64,000 bases of DNA from an uncultured Oscillospiraceae bacterium (GTDB lineage Bacteria; Bacillota; Clostridia; Oscillospirales; Oscillospiraceae), in contig CALWXB010000001.1 of assembly GCA_944385405.1 (NCBI GenBank), positions 62,001 to 126,000 of the forward strand. Reading direction: 5' to 3'. Shown piece by piece: positions 55,467 to 64,000 of this stretch; position 1 is the stretch's first letter; each line of letters begins with the position of its first letter. Below the pieces are notes generated by a model. That model was not told the DNA's origin. It was given only the letters and a program-made list of their open reading frames with translations, and did no database searches. The position numbers were made by a program, and so were the translations under genes.

Positions 55467-56530
55467 TACTGCACACCGCCTTTCATGAGATCCACGAACC
55501 GGTCAAAGAGGAAGGAGGTATCCTTGGGGCCTGTGCAGGCCTCGGGATGGAACTGCACCGTAAACGCCCGCAGCTCCGGATAGTCGATGCCCTCGCAGGT
55601 GCCGTCGTTGGCGTTGGCAAAGGACACCTTCCCCATCTTCACCGTGTCGGAGTCCACGGCGTAGCCGTGGTTCTGACTGGTGATATACGTCCGCACGCCG
55701 TTCAGGTCCCGGACGGGCTGGTTCACGCCGCGATGGCCGTACTTGAGCTTGTAGGTGGACCCGCCGGCGGCCAGGGCCGTCAGCTGGTGGCCCAGACAGA
55801 TGCCGAACATCGGGATCTTGCCCAGGAGGGCGCGGATCTGGTCGATCTGGTAGACGTTCTCCGCCGGATCCCCGGGGCCGTTGGAGAGCATGACGCCGTC
55901 GGGATGGGCCGCCAGGACCTCCTGGGCGGAGACCGTGGCAGGCAGCACCGTCACGGTGCAGCCCCGCTTCTGGAGCTCCCGGATGATGTTGTGCTTGGCG
56001 CCGTAGTCGATGAGGCTGACCCGGAAGCGCTCCTCTCCCGCCGCCGGATGCTCCGACGGCGCGGCGCAGGTGACGGCCTCCACCACGCCGGTGACGGCGT
56101 AGCGTTCCACCTCTCCCAGATCCCCGGGGACCTCGTCGCAGATGGTGGCGTTCATAACGCCGTGCTCCCGGATGATCCGGGTCAGCTCCCGGGTGTCCAC
56201 GCCATAGAGGCCCGGCACGCCCTGCTCTTTCAGGAAGGTATCCAGATCGCAGTCCGTGCGGAAGTTGGAGGGCGCCTCGCACCACTCCCGGACCACATAG
56301 CCCCGCACGCAGCACGCGCCTTCAAAATCCTCCCGGATGATGCCGTAGTTCCCAATGAGGGGGTAGGTCTGCATCACGATCTGCCCGGCATAACTGGGGT
56401 CCGTCAGCGTCTCGATATAGCCGCACATGCCGGTGGTGAACACCAGCTCTCCCACGGTGTCGGTGTCCGCACCGAACCGGATGCCCTCAAACACCCGGCC
56501 GTCCTGCAGCACCAGATATCCCTTTTTCAT
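55466..56530 (-). CDS. carA: Carbamoyl-phosphate synthase small subunit
   Basis: 354 aa from ATG at 56530 after GGGAGGAGCCT. N-terminal half LVLQDGRVFEGIRFGADTDTV is typical; the glutaminase half has the nucleophile in PMFGICLGHQLTALAAGG and the His/Glu pair in VQFHPEACTGPKDTSFLF. It supplies ammonia to CarB. The promoter is TTGACG (56607-56612), 17 nt, CATAAT (56584-56589); no PyrR or T-box structure was seen in the short leader. Confidence 0.96.
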   Translation of the reverse strand: MKKGYLVLQDGRVFEGIRFGADTDTVGELVFTTGMCGYIETLTDPSYAGQIVMQTYPLIGNYGIIREDFEGACCVRGYVVREWCEAPSNFRTDCDLDTFLKEQGVPGLYGVDTRELTRIIREHGVMNATICDEVPGDLGEVERYAVTGVVEAVTCAAPSEHPAAGEERFRVSLIDYGAKHNIIRELQKRGCTVTVLPATVSAQEVLAAHPDGVMLSNGPGDPAENVYQIDQIRALLGKIPMFGICLGHQLTALAAGGSTYKLKYGHRGVNQPVRDLNGVRTYITSQNHGYAVDSDTVKMGKVSFANANDGTCEGIDYPELRAFTVQFHPEACTGPKDTSFLFDRFVDLMKGGVQ

Positions 56531-56583
56531 AGGCTCCTCCCACTTTTGACCGCATTCCGCCAATTTTAATGTATTTGAAGAAT

Positions 56584-56612
56584 ATTATGACGGTTTTTTC
56601 CATGCCCGTCAA
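56584..56612 (-). promoter_or_regulatory. Promoter of carAB
   Basis: TTGACG - 17 nt - CATAAT on the minus strand, leader about 45 nt. Confidence 0.7.
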
Positions 56613-56684
56613 TGTTTTCTTGCGGCCGGCCCATAGGACTTTCCCGCAGGAGAGGTAATACTTTTTGTGCATTTTTCTGGACCC

Positions 56685-56736
56685 GCCTTTCCGCAGGCGG
56701 AAAGGCATTGCACCGCGGACAGCAGCGCGGTATAAT
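56685..56736 (+). promoter_or_regulatory. Promoter and palindrome of the PAS-protein gene
   Basis: TTGCAC (56708-56713), 17-nt spacer, TATAAT (56731-56736). A perfect dyad GCCTTTCCGC-AG-GCGGAAAGGC (56685-56706) ends 1 nt before the -35, in an activator-type position. Confidence 0.72.
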
Positions 56737-56771
56737 GGTGCTGATTTTTCTTTGAGAGGGGGCAGGGCGGC

Positions 56772-59060
56772 ATGGCAAAGCGTTTGGATCGGTTCACCCA
56801 GCCATTCGTGCAAAGCCGGATCCCCTTCCTGCTGACGGAGGTACTCACCGACGGGCACGGGAAGATGACCGATCTGGTATGCCGCTTTGCCAATTCCGCC
56901 GCCGGAACGCTGCTGAGCCTGCCGCCGGAGGAGTTGACAGACGCCCGGTTCACCCGCTGCTTCCCGGGCCGTTCGCTCTCGCCTCTCGCCCCCCTGGCGG
57001 AAGTGGCCTTCTCCGGCTCCGCCGCCTCCTTCCCCTATACCACACTGCTGGGCCGGCAGATCACCATCACCTGCTATCAGCCCGTATACGGTATGGCTGC
57101 CGTGATCCTGGACAGCCCCGCCGAGGAGGACTCCTCCCTGCTGGCCGAGCGTCTTCCCGCCGCCGCCTGCGTGCTGGAGCTGAGCCGCGAGGGCCTCAAG
57201 TGCTTGTTTTTCAACCAGCAGCTTTGCCGGCTGACGGGCTGGAACCGTCGGGAGCTGCTGGATCACACCGACGGAGACTTCTCCCGCCTCACCGCAGCGG
57301 AGGACTGGCCGGACCTGCTCCAGGCCCTGCTGGACGCCGCCCGGGACCAGCGGTCTCTGGCCCATGAATTCCGGCTGCTGCGCCGGGAGGGGGCACCTCT
57401 CTGGGTGGATCTGCGGGCCGAACACATCCACAGCCGAGAAAACCGCTCCACGTTCTACGCCCTGGTGCTGGACATTGACCGGCGCCGCCGGGACCGCCAG
57501 CTCCTTTCCCAGGCCACAGCCCAGCTGACCTCCTCTCAGGCCAGGCTCTCGGCGCTGTTTGAGAATCTCCCCGGGGGGCTCTGCCTGCTGCGCCAATCCC
57601 CGGATGGCATTGTGCAGCCTCTGGAGATCAGCCGGGGGCTCTCGGCACTTCTGGGCCTTTCTCCCACCGATCTGCGCCGCCACGCCGGAGATCCGCTGCG
57701 CAGGGTATTGCCTGCCGACCGGGAACCGCTGGCCGCTGCCATCGCCCGTGCCCGCGCCATGGACGTTCCGCTGCATCATGTCTGCCGTCTGCGGCCCAAA
57801 GGCGGCGGCACCGTGTGGGTACAGCTGGACGCCATCCGTCAGCCGGAACCGGATGGCGGAGCGCTGATCTACGCCGCCTGCCAGGACATTACAGGGAGCA
57901 AGGAATTGGAGTCCGAGCTGCTGTTCCAGCGCCAGCTGACCCAGCTGCTGCTGGAGCGGACCACCGTGGTGCTGCTGGACTATGATCCGGAATCCGATAC
58001 CGCCCGCATCCGCCGCAGAGGCTCCGGCGGCCGTGACGGTGTCCACGTCGTGCGGAACTATCTGGCCACCGCACAGGAGGACACCCCCATCCACCCGGAG
58101 GACCGGCGCCGCCTGGCGGCCGGCGTACGGCGGGCTGCCACCCACCCGGCGGTGGAGACCCTGGAATATCGGGCAGATTACGACGGCCGGGGCTGGCGGA
58201 GCTACCGTGTTACCTGGCTGCGCCAGATCGACGCGCAGGGAAATGTCACCCGGCTTTTGGGCAAGGCAGAGGACATCACCGCCTCCAACGCCGCAGCGCA
58301 GCGGTTTCAGCAGCTTTGCACCGCTCAGCGGCGGACAGCGCCGGAGGTCCTGGCAGTGGTCCGGCTGGACCTTACCCATGACCGCATTGAAAATGCCCGG
58401 GCCACAGGACGCCTGAAGCAGGTTCTTTTCGGCAATACGGCAGATGCCTGCCTGAGGCATCTGTGCACCAACGTGCCGGATGCGGCCCAGCGGGCGCAGT
58501 TTTCCGCCTGCTTTTCCCGGCAGGCCCTGCTGGACGCCCTCCAGCGCGGCCAAAGTGAACTCCGGCTGGAGCACCGCTTCACCGGAGAAGGCGGACTGGC
58601 TCCGTGGGCGGAGACCTGCGTGCAGCTTCTTCCGGATCCGGACAGCGGCCACGCCGTGGCCTTCTGCACCATCCGCAGCATTCAGGACCGCCGCTGCGCC
58701 CTTCCCCTGGTCCAGGTGCTCTCAGGCTCCTGGGCAGCAGTCCTTACGGTGGATGCCGCTACCGGCGCCTGCCGTCTCTGGAACGGAGGCCCCCCTCTTC
58801 CCTCCGGCATGACCTACCGGGCGCTGGCGGCCGGACGCAGCCGGGCTCACGCCCCGTCCTCCGGCCGTACCGCCGTCCGCCGGGCCGCCCGGCTGGAGAC
58901 CGTCCTGGCTCAGCTGGAGACAGCGGAGACCTACCGGCTGGAGATGCCCGCCGACAGCCCCGCCCCCTTGGGTGGCCGGACGCTTTGCTGGCAGTGGCTG
59001 GACCGGACCGGCGGCACGCTTCTCCTCACCATCTCCGGCCCGCCGCTGGAAGCATACTGA
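56772..59060 (+). CDS. Tandem-PAS protein without output domain
   Basis: 762 aa, cytosolic, no membrane segment. PAS-like units are visible at about 130-240 (VLELSREGLKCLFFNQQLCR ... LVLDIDRRRR), 255-375 (ALFENLPGGLCLLRQSPDGI ... YAACQDITGSKE) and 385-500 (a PAS-fold with YRVTWLRQIDAQGNVTRLLG and KAEDIT). The rest (500-762) has a further ligand-binding-like region. No histidine kinase, GGDEF, EAL or HTH domain follows, although such PAS arrays normally precede one. It may signal through protein contacts or be a truncated sensor with a missing partner. GAGAGGGGGCAGGGC precedes the ATG. Confidence 0.8.
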   Translation: MAKRLDRFTQPFVQSRIPFLLTEVLTDGHGKMTDLVCRFANSAAGTLLSLPPEELTDARFTRCFPGRSLSPLAPLAEVAFSGSAASFPYTTLLGRQITITCYQPVYGMAAVILDSPAEEDSSLLAERLPAAACVLELSREGLKCLFFNQQLCRLTGWNRRELLDHTDGDFSRLTAAEDWPDLLQALLDAARDQRSLAHEFRLLRREGAPLWVDLRAEHIHSRENRSTFYALVLDIDRRRRDRQLLSQATAQLTSSQARLSALFENLPGGLCLLRQSPDGIVQPLEISRGLSALLGLSPTDLRRHAGDPLRRVLPADREPLAAAIARARAMDVPLHHVCRLRPKGGGTVWVQLDAIRQPEPDGGALIYAACQDITGSKELESELLFQRQLTQLLLERTTVVLLDYDPESDTARIRRRGSGGRDGVHVVRNYLATAQEDTPIHPEDRRRLAAGVRRAATHPAVETLEYRADYDGRGWRSYRVTWLRQIDAQGNVTRLLGKAEDITASNAAAQRFQQLCTAQRRTAPEVLAVVRLDLTHDRIENARATGRLKQVLFGNTADACLRHLCTNVPDAAQRAQFSACFSRQALLDALQRGQSELRLEHRFTGEGGLAPWAETCVQLLPDPDSGHAVAFCTIRSIQDRRCALPLVQVLSGSWAAVLTVDAATGACRLWNGGPPLPSGMTYRALAAGRSRAHAPSSGRTAVRRAARLETVLAQLETAETYRLEMPADSPAPLGGRTLCWQWLDRTGGTLLLTISGPPLEAY

Positions 59061-59061
59061 C

Positions 59062-59100
59062 AAAAAACCGTGCGCCCCTGGAGGGGCGCACGGTTTTTTT
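59062..59100. terminator. Bidirectional terminator between the PAS gene and lepA
   Basis: AAAAAACCGTGCGCCCCT and its complement with a 2-nt loop, A/T tracts on both sides. Confidence 0.9.
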
Positions 59101-59103
59101 GAT

Positions 59104-59184
59104 TCACTCGTCCAGCTTGAGCACTGCCAAAAATGCCTCTGTCGGGATCTGCACCGATCCCAGGGACCGCATCTTCTTTTTGCC
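59104..59184 (-). repeat. Second copy of the lepA 3' end (81-nt direct repeat)
   Basis: Exact copy of 59327-59407. On the minus strand it encodes [20 protein letters not shown], then DE and a stop, the same tail as LepA. Confidence 0.95.
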
Positions 59185-59326
59185 TGCCCGGAAAAGCACC
59201 GCTTTTCCGGGGTCCCCGGCGGCCACTTTCCTCGGCGGGCGGAGCCCGCCTGCGGCAAGATCCGCCTCCGGCGGATGCTTGGACGCCGCCTCCGCGGCGC
59301 GGCGCTTCCGCGCCGGTCGGGCAAAA
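59185..59326. repeat. 142-nt hairpin-rich insert between the lepA tail copies
   Basis: Five consecutive GC-rich hairpins with mostly 3-4 nt loops: GGAAAAGC/GCTTTTCC, GGCGGGC/GCCCGCC, ATCCGCC/GGCGGAT, GCCGCC region and GGCGC/GCGCC. On the minus strand it is open in a frame that leads into the second tail copy. It resembles palindromic interspersed repeats. Confidence 0.75.
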
Positions 59327-61132
59327 TCACTCGTCCAGCTTGAGCACTGCCAAAAATGCCTCTGTCGGGATCTGCACCGATCCCAGGGACCGCATCTTCT
59401 TTTTGCCCTCCTTCTGCTTTTCCAGCAGCTTTTTCTTTCGGGTGATGTCGCCGCCGTAGCACTTGGCCAGCACGTCCTTGCGCATGGCCTTGACGGTCTC
59501 CCGGGCAATGACCCGGCCGCCGATGGCCGCCTGCACCGGGATCTCAAAGAGCTGGCGGGGGATGTTCTCCTTGAGTTTCTCGCACAGCCGCCGGGCCCGG
59601 GGATAGGCCTTGTCCTTGTGGGCGATGAAGCTCAGTGCGTCCACGCCCTCCCCGTTGAGCTTCATGTCCACCTTCACCAGCTCGCTGGGCCGGTAGCCGG
59701 AGAGCTCATAGTCCAGGGAGGCATAGCCCCGGGTGTTGGCCTTCAGGGCATCAAAGAAGTCATAGATGATCTCATTCAAAGGCATCTGGTAGTGCATCTC
59801 CACCAGGTTCGTATCCAGATACTGCATGTCCTTGAACTCGCCCCGGCGGTCCTGGCACATGGGCATGATGCTGCCCACGTACTCGTTGGGGGCGATGATG
59901 CTGACCTTCACATACGGCTCCTCCGCCCGCTCGATGGCGGCAGGGTCCGGGTAGTTGTGGGGATTGTCCACCGCCACCATGGTGCCGTCGGTCTTGTAGA
60001 CGTGGTAGATGACAGAGGGCAGGGTGGTCACAAGGTCCAGGTCGAACTCCCGCTCCAGCCGCTCCTGGATGACCTCCATGTGGAGCATGCCCAAAAAGCC
60101 GCACCGGAAGCCGAAGCCCAGCGCCACAGAGCTCTCCGGCTCAAAGCTCAGCGCCGCGTCGTTGAGCCGCAGCTTTTCCAGGGCGTCCCGCAGATCCGGG
60201 TACTTGGACCCGTCCTCGGTGTAGATGCCGCAGTACACCATGGGCTGCACGGGCCGGTAGCCCGGCAGGGCCTCGGCGGTGGGATTGGCGGCATCGGTGA
60301 CGGTGTCACCCACCCGGGTGTCCTGCACGTTTTTGATGCTGGCGGTGAAGTAGCCCACCTCGCCGGCCTCCAGCTTCTCGCAGGGCTCCATGCCCAGCGG
60401 CAGCAGGTGTCCGCACTCCACAACCTGGTACTGGGCGCCGGAGGCCATGAGCTTCACCGTCTGCCCCGTGCGGATGGAGCCGTCCATCACCCGCATGTAG
60501 ACGATGACGCCACGGTAGCTGTCGTACTGGCTGTCGAAGATCAGCGCCTTCAGGGGGGCGTTCACGTCTCCCTTGGGGGCCGGGACGTTCTGCACCACGT
60601 CCTCCAGTACCGCCTCGATGTTGGTGCCCATTTTCGCGGAAATCTCAGGAGCGTCCATGGCCGGCAGGCCGATGATGTCCTCCACCTCCTGCTTGGCCTT
60701 GTGCGGGTCGGCAGCAGGCAGGTCGATCTTGTTGAACACCGGCAATATCTCCAGCTCGTGCTCCATGGCAAGGTACGTATTGGCCAGAGTCTGGGCCTCC
60801 ACGCCCTGGGTGGCATCCACCACCAGCACCGCCCCCTCGCAAGCCGCCAGAGAACGGGAGACCTCATAATTGAAGTCCACGTGGCCCGGGGTGTCGATGA
60901 GGTTCAGCTCGTAGACCTGGCCGTCCCGGGCCTTGTAGTCCAGCTTCACCGCCCGGGCCTTGATGGTGATGCCCCGCTCCCGCTCCAGGTCCATGTTGTC
61001 CAGCAGCTGGTTTTCCATCTGCCGCTGGCTCACCGCCTCGCACTTTTCCAGCAGCCGGTCCGCCAGTGTGGACTTGCCGTGGTCAATGTGGGCGATGATG
61101 GAAAAATTCCGGATATTGCTTTGTTTGCTCAT
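59327..61132 (-). CDS. lepA: Elongation factor 4 (LepA)
   Basis: 601 aa from ATG at 61132, with ACGGAGG 10 nt upstream; the longer open frame lacks a site. Translational GTPase: G1 [16 protein letters not shown]3 DTPGHVDF, G4 NKIDLP, and the LepA-specific C-terminal domain with [20 protein letters not shown]. It back-translocates stalled ribosomes or assists initiation. It ends normally; the last 27 codons are duplicated 142 nt further downstream. Confidence 0.97.
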   Translation of the reverse strand: MSKQSNIRNFSIIAHIDHGKSTLADRLLEKCEAVSQRQMENQLLDNMDLERERGITIKARAVKLDYKARDGQVYELNLIDTPGHVDFNYEVSRSLAACEGAVLVVDATQGVEAQTLANTYLAMEHELEILPVFNKIDLPAADPHKAKQEVEDIIGLPAMDAPEISAKMGTNIEAVLEDVVQNVPAPKGDVNAPLKALIFDSQYDSYRGVIVYMRVMDGSIRTGQTVKLMASGAQYQVVECGHLLPLGMEPCEKLEAGEVGYFTASIKNVQDTRVGDTVTDAANPTAEALPGYRPVQPMVYCGIYTEDGSKYPDLRDALEKLRLNDAALSFEPESSVALGFGFRCGFLGMLHMEVIQERLEREFDLDLVTTLPSVIYHVYKTDGTMVAVDNPHNYPDPAAIERAEEPYVKVSIIAPNEYVGSIMPMCQDRRGEFKDMQYLDTNLVEMHYQMPLNEIIYDFFDALKANTRGYASLDYELSGYRPSELVKVDMKLNGEGVDALSFIAHKDKAYPRARRLCEKLKENIPRQLFEIPVQAAIGGRVIARETVKAMRKDVLAKCYGGDITRKKKLLEKQKEGKKKMRSLGSVQIPTEAFLAVLKLDE

Positions 61133-61179
61133 ATTGCATAAACCTCCGTTGGGGTCTGAAAATGCCGCTTTCCAGCCGG

Positions 61180-62283
61180 TCATGAACCCGGCTGCCACAC
61201 CACCGGCGCACCGTGGTCGATGTTCCACTTCCACCAGAACGCGTCGGTCCAAAGCTGGTCATAGTCATAGTTTACCACAAATTCCCGCCAGGCCGCCAGC
61301 TTCTCTTCCGCATTTTCCGCCGTCAGCAGGCAGGCACCCTCTGCGATCCGCTGCAGCACCAGGGCGTCTGCCTCCCCGGAGCAGTGGATGTAATCGCAGT
61401 AGTAGTCCAGGTTGGTCACAATCTCCGCGTCCAGCAGCGGAGCATGGAGGCGGATGTTGTCCTGCTGCATCAGCGTCCGGCCCGCCAGCTCCAGCGCAGC
61501 GAATACCGCCTCCGTCTCCCCCTGCCGGATGGTCTTGTCCCAGTAGAGCAGGCTGTATGGCGGAAAAAAGATATGGAACTCCGTCTCGGGGTGGGCCTCC
61601 GCCCACCGGCAGATCACTGCCAGGTTCGCCTGGGCGTTCTTCAGGTAGGCCTCCGCCGGCAGCTGCTTTGCCGACACCTCCGGGCGGTCGTAGTTGTCCA
61701 GGGCGGTCATGTGGTTCCACCAGATGTCCCCGTCCCAGGTGAAGGCGTCGTCCAGCGCCGTACCGCCGCCGCTGCGCAGCGTCAGCAGGGAGTAAATGCC
61801 GTAATAGAGGGTATCCCGGTTCAGAAAATACCGGGCGTCGTCCAGGGGATCGTCGTTATAGAGGTACTCCGGCAGCGCGCCGGTGAGGCCACTCTCGTCC
61901 CGGATCAGAATATTGGGGTCCAGGCCAAAGAGCACCCGCTTTGGCGGGTGGGCCCGGAACACCGCGGAGAGGGTGGCGTCAAACTCGCTCATATAACCGT
62001 CCGGCACCGTCAGCTTCACCGCCGTGCCGCCGAACACCGCAGAGATCTGGCTGGGGCGGTAATTGGCCACCATGGAGGTGCCCAGCACCACCGTGTCCGC
62101 CTCCGCGTGGCGCAGCAGTCCGGCGTTCTGATACCGTTCGTTGAAAAAGACGCCCCTGCCGCCCTCCGGCAGGCGCACATAAAAGCAGGGGTCCGCCGCC
62201 CAGACGAAGGCAGCGGCCGCCGCCAGCAGCACCAGGATCGCCGCCAGCACACCGGCGGCCCAGCGTCCACAGGAATGTCTCAC
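61180..62283 (-). CDS. SGNH/AlgX-like acyl-transfer partner, membrane-anchored
   Basis: 367 aa from GTG at 62283, 5 nt after AAGGAGG, which lies inside the previous gene's end region. An N-terminal membrane anchor ([21 protein letters not shown]) is followed by an extracellular domain. The segment [20 protein letters not shown] has the GxS nucleophile block of SGNH hydrolases, and [17 protein letters not shown] near residue 290 provides the late Asp/His. With the MBOAT gene 11 nt upstream it forms a two-part O-acyltransferase like AlgI-AlgX/J or DltB-DltD, modifying an exported glycan. The acceptor is unknown. Confidence 0.8.
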   Translation of the reverse strand: MRHSCGRWAAGVLAAILVLLAAAAAFVWAADPCFYVRLPEGGRGVFFNERYQNAGLLRHAEADTVVLGTSMVANYRPSQISAVFGGTAVKLTVPDGYMSEFDATLSAVFRAHPPKRVLFGLDPNILIRDESGLTGALPEYLYNDDPLDDARYFLNRDTLYYGIYSLLTLRSGGGTALDDAFTWDGDIWWNHMTALDNYDRPEVSAKQLPAEAYLKNAQANLAVICRWAEAHPETEFHIFFPPYSLLYWDKTIRQGETEAVFAALELAGRTLMQQDNIRLHAPLLDAEIVTNLDYYCDYIHCSGEADALVLQRIAEGACLLTAENAEEKLAAWREFVVNYDYDQLWTDAFWWKWNIDHGAPVVWQPGS

Positions 62284-62294
62284 AGCCGCCTCCT

Positions 62295-63698
62295 TCAGAA
62301 ATTCGAATAGATAAAGCCGGTAATGCCGGTGAAAGACAGAACGCTCCACGCCGTCAGCACCGCCAGCGCCGCGCCCTGCCGCCAGGTGGGGCGGAAGGTA
62401 TCCATCCGCCGCACCGGCTCCTCCCGCATCATAGACACCGCCAGTCCCGCCGCCAGCACGACGGCCAGCAGCAGCCACTGTACCGGCAATCCCGGCGCCG
62501 CCAGGGCGGCAGCCGCCGTCTCAGAGTCAAAAAAGCCCTCCAGCAGCCACTCTCCCGGCAAGCGCAGTCCGCCGGACACCGCCGCGGACAGCATAGACCC
62601 AGCGGCGTGCAGATCCGGCGCCCGGAAAAAGACCCAGGCCACGTTCACGAAGAGGAAGGTCCCTGTCCAGCGCACCGCGCCGGGCAGCCGCTCCCGCCCC
62701 GGGCCCCAGAGCCGCTCGGCGATCTGGGCCAGGCCATGGAGCGATCCCCATACCAGGAAGGTCCAGCCCGCACCATGCCACCAGCCGCTGACGAGATACA
62801 CGATCAGGATATTGCCGCAGGTCCGCAGCAGCCCTTTCCGGCTGCCCCCCAGGGGAAAGTAGACGCACTGGCGCAGAAAGCCGGTGAGGGTCATGTGCCA
62901 GCGCTTCCAGAACTCCCCCACGCTGCAGCTGCGGTAGGGAGAGTCGAAGTTCACCGGCAATCGCACCCCCAACAGCCGGGCGGCGCCGGAGGCGATGTCG
63001 CAGTAGCCGGAAAAATCCAGATACAGCTGGAGCGTGTAGGCCAGCATCACCAGCCACGCCTCCGGGGCGCTGAGGCCCTCCACGCCGCTCCAGCCGTTGG
63101 CCACCACCGTCCCCAGGGGGTCCGCCAGCAGCACCTTCTTGATGGTGCCCCAGCACATGGCATACAGCCCCGCCGCGGCGTCTGCTCCGGACGGCCGCAG
63201 AAAGCCCTCCGCCTCCAGCTGGGGGAAGAAATCCCCGGGGCGGAGGATGGGTCCGGAGGTCACGGTGGGGAAAAACAGGGCGAAGAGGGGCCATGGCTCT
63301 CCGCCGGCCGGGCGGTAGTCTCCCGCATACGCGTCCCGCAGCAGCCACAGCTGCTGAAAGGTGAAAAAGCTCAGCCCCAGGGGCGCCCAGCCCAGGGACC
63401 AGGCTCCGCCGGTGAAAAAGTCCGCATACTTGAACACCGCCAGCACCGCCACATGGTAGCAGCAGGCCAATGTCAGTGTCCGGCGGCGGTGGGGACCCGC
63501 AAGCGCCCCCAGTGCCGCCCGGGTCACCAGTACCCCGGCGGCCAGCACCGCCAGGGCCGCCCAGCCGCCGCTGCAGAGATAGAAGAACAGGCAGAACAGT
63601 TCCAGGGCCATGACGGCGGCGGGCGTACCGGCCAGTCCCCGGCACACCAGCACCGCCGCCGCCAGGAACACTGGGAAGGACAGGGATTGGAAGCTCAT
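62295..63698 (-). CDS. MBOAT-family membrane O-acyltransferase
   Basis: 467 aa with about ten membrane segments. AlgI/DltB-type signatures: LGWAPLGLSFFTFQQLWLLRD, the SVGEFWKRWHMTLTGFLRQC motif with the WxxWH-like block (His), and LVSGWWHGAGWTFLVWGSLHG with the invariant His. It moves acetyl groups across the membrane to a partner that acylates a surface polymer. Its ATG lies 1 nt after the stop of the upstream ORF, and the SGNH protein follows, so all three are one operon. Confidence 0.92.
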   Translation of the reverse strand: MSFQSLSFPVFLAAAVLVCRGLAGTPAAVMALELFCLFFYLCSGGWAALAVLAAGVLVTRAALGALAGPHRRRTLTLACCYHVAVLAVFKYADFFTGGAWSLGWAPLGLSFFTFQQLWLLRDAYAGDYRPAGGEPWPLFALFFPTVTSGPILRPGDFFPQLEAEGFLRPSGADAAAGLYAMCWGTIKKVLLADPLGTVVANGWSGVEGLSAPEAWLVMLAYTLQLYLDFSGYCDIASGAARLLGVRLPVNFDSPYRSCSVGEFWKRWHMTLTGFLRQCVYFPLGGSRKGLLRTCGNILIVYLVSGWWHGAGWTFLVWGSLHGLAQIAERLWGPGRERLPGAVRWTGTFLFVNVAWVFFRAPDLHAAGSMLSAAVSGGLRLPGEWLLEGFFDSETAAAALAAPGLPVQWLLLAVVLAAGLAVSMMREEPVRRMDTFRPTWRQGAALAVLTAWSVLSFTGITGFIYSNF

Positions 63699-63699
63699 G

Positions 63700-64000
63700 T
63701 CACTTCTGGGCCAGGGCGCTGAGCCGGGCGTCGGCGGTACTGAGGACCTGCGTCAGACTCTGGCTCCGACCGGGATAGCCGGCGGTCAGCGCCTCCGCTG
63801 AGAGGTCCGGGAACTCCGCCTTCTGGGCCGTCTGGGCCCGGAGAGCCCGGGTGTACCGGGTCTCAGCCAGCTTCCGGTCCGCATCCGACACCCCCTGCAT
63901 GCAGGCGGCGGGGTCCAGGGAGAAGTAGGCCTCATTGCCGCCGGCGGTGCGGTAGAGATGGCGGTAGAGCTGGTAGACCGCGTCTCCCAGATACTCCGCC
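63700..64000 (-). CDS. C-terminal part of an unknown protein (runs off the right edge)
   Basis: The frame is open to base 64000 and gives at least 99 residues, including AEYLGDAVYQLYRHLYRTAG at the edge and LSTADARLSALAQK at the end. It is helical and Ala/Arg-rich. I do not recognise the family. Because its stop overlaps the start region of the MBOAT gene, it probably belongs to the same surface-polymer acylation operon. Confidence 0.65.
   Translation of the reverse strand, partial: AEYLGDAVYQLYRHLYRTAGGNEAYFSLDPAACMQGVSDADRKLAETRYTRALRAQTAQKAEFPDLSAEALTAGYPGRSQSLTQVLSTADARLSALAQK

Noticed and set aside
51309..55583. A 1424-codon open frame on the plus strand opposite carB-dapF, and similarly long frames opposite ppdK (24051-26666) and the SLH gene (43920-47096)
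   Set aside because: They are antisense shadows produced by GC-rich third positions; they have no ribosome sites, no recognisable domains, and a clear gene on the other strand.

Overview
The window reads as chromosomal DNA of a high-GC gut clostridium, most like the Flavonifractor / Lawsonibacter / Oscillibacter side of the Oscillospiraceae. The grounds are GC-rich genes with AGGAGG-type ribosome sites, a T-box in front of leuA, an [FeFe]-hydrogenase type module, RicT, MurT/GatD, pyruvate phosphate dikinase and an SLH-domain surface protein. This assignment is inference from gene content; no rRNA or intact tRNA gene was seen to confirm it.

Layout. 1-3.1 kb (minus): start of a hydrogenase/NuoG-type iron-sulfur subunit, a NuoF/GltD-type flavoprotein and an aldose epimerase. 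3.3-8.04 kb (minus): T-box-controlled leuA-leuC-leuD-leuB. 8.1-12.1 kb (minus): ppx-ppk, an IseA-like lipoprotein and a 26-codon gene with its own promoter and terminator. 12.3-17.9 kb (plus): a tightly overlapped operon of metallophosphoesterase, mnmG, cyclase, murT and gatD. 18-23.9 kb (minus): GntR/ABC operon, membrane-anchored XRE regulator, Cof hydrolase, and holB-ricT. 24.1-26.8 kb (plus): ppdK.

From about 26.72 to 43.81 kb lies what I interpret as a 17-kb mobile island inserted in the last codons of ppdK. The island supplies a foreign C-terminus to ppdK, and the displaced original tail codons with the probable native terminator lie at the far right. It carries a complete type I-C CRISPR-Cas system (cas3-5-8c-7-4-1-2 and an 11-repeat array), a decayed HNH gene, two long perfect hairpins, a large unrecognised membrane protein facing an XRE regulator, an Xis-like protein, an operon of unknown protein / HerA-like ATPase / 37-aa protein / large serine recombinase, and a Phd-ParE type toxin-antitoxin pair. 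The island is visibly more AT-rich than its flanks.

43.9-64 kb returns to GC-rich chromosome: a 1308-aa SLH surface protein, MarR-MATE, an aromatic acid exporter, a DUF1275 protein, carA and a carB-dapF fusion, an orphan tandem-PAS protein, lepA with a duplicated 3' end around a hairpin-rich insert, and an MBOAT/SGNH O-acyltransferase pair running off the right edge.

The observations I rate most worth checking are the ppdK-embedded CRISPR island, the GatD homologue lacking both catalytic residues, the CarB-DapF fusion whose DapF half has Ala in place of one catalytic Cys, the lepA tail duplication, the 26-aa stand-alone gene, and the recombinase-linked ATPase operon.
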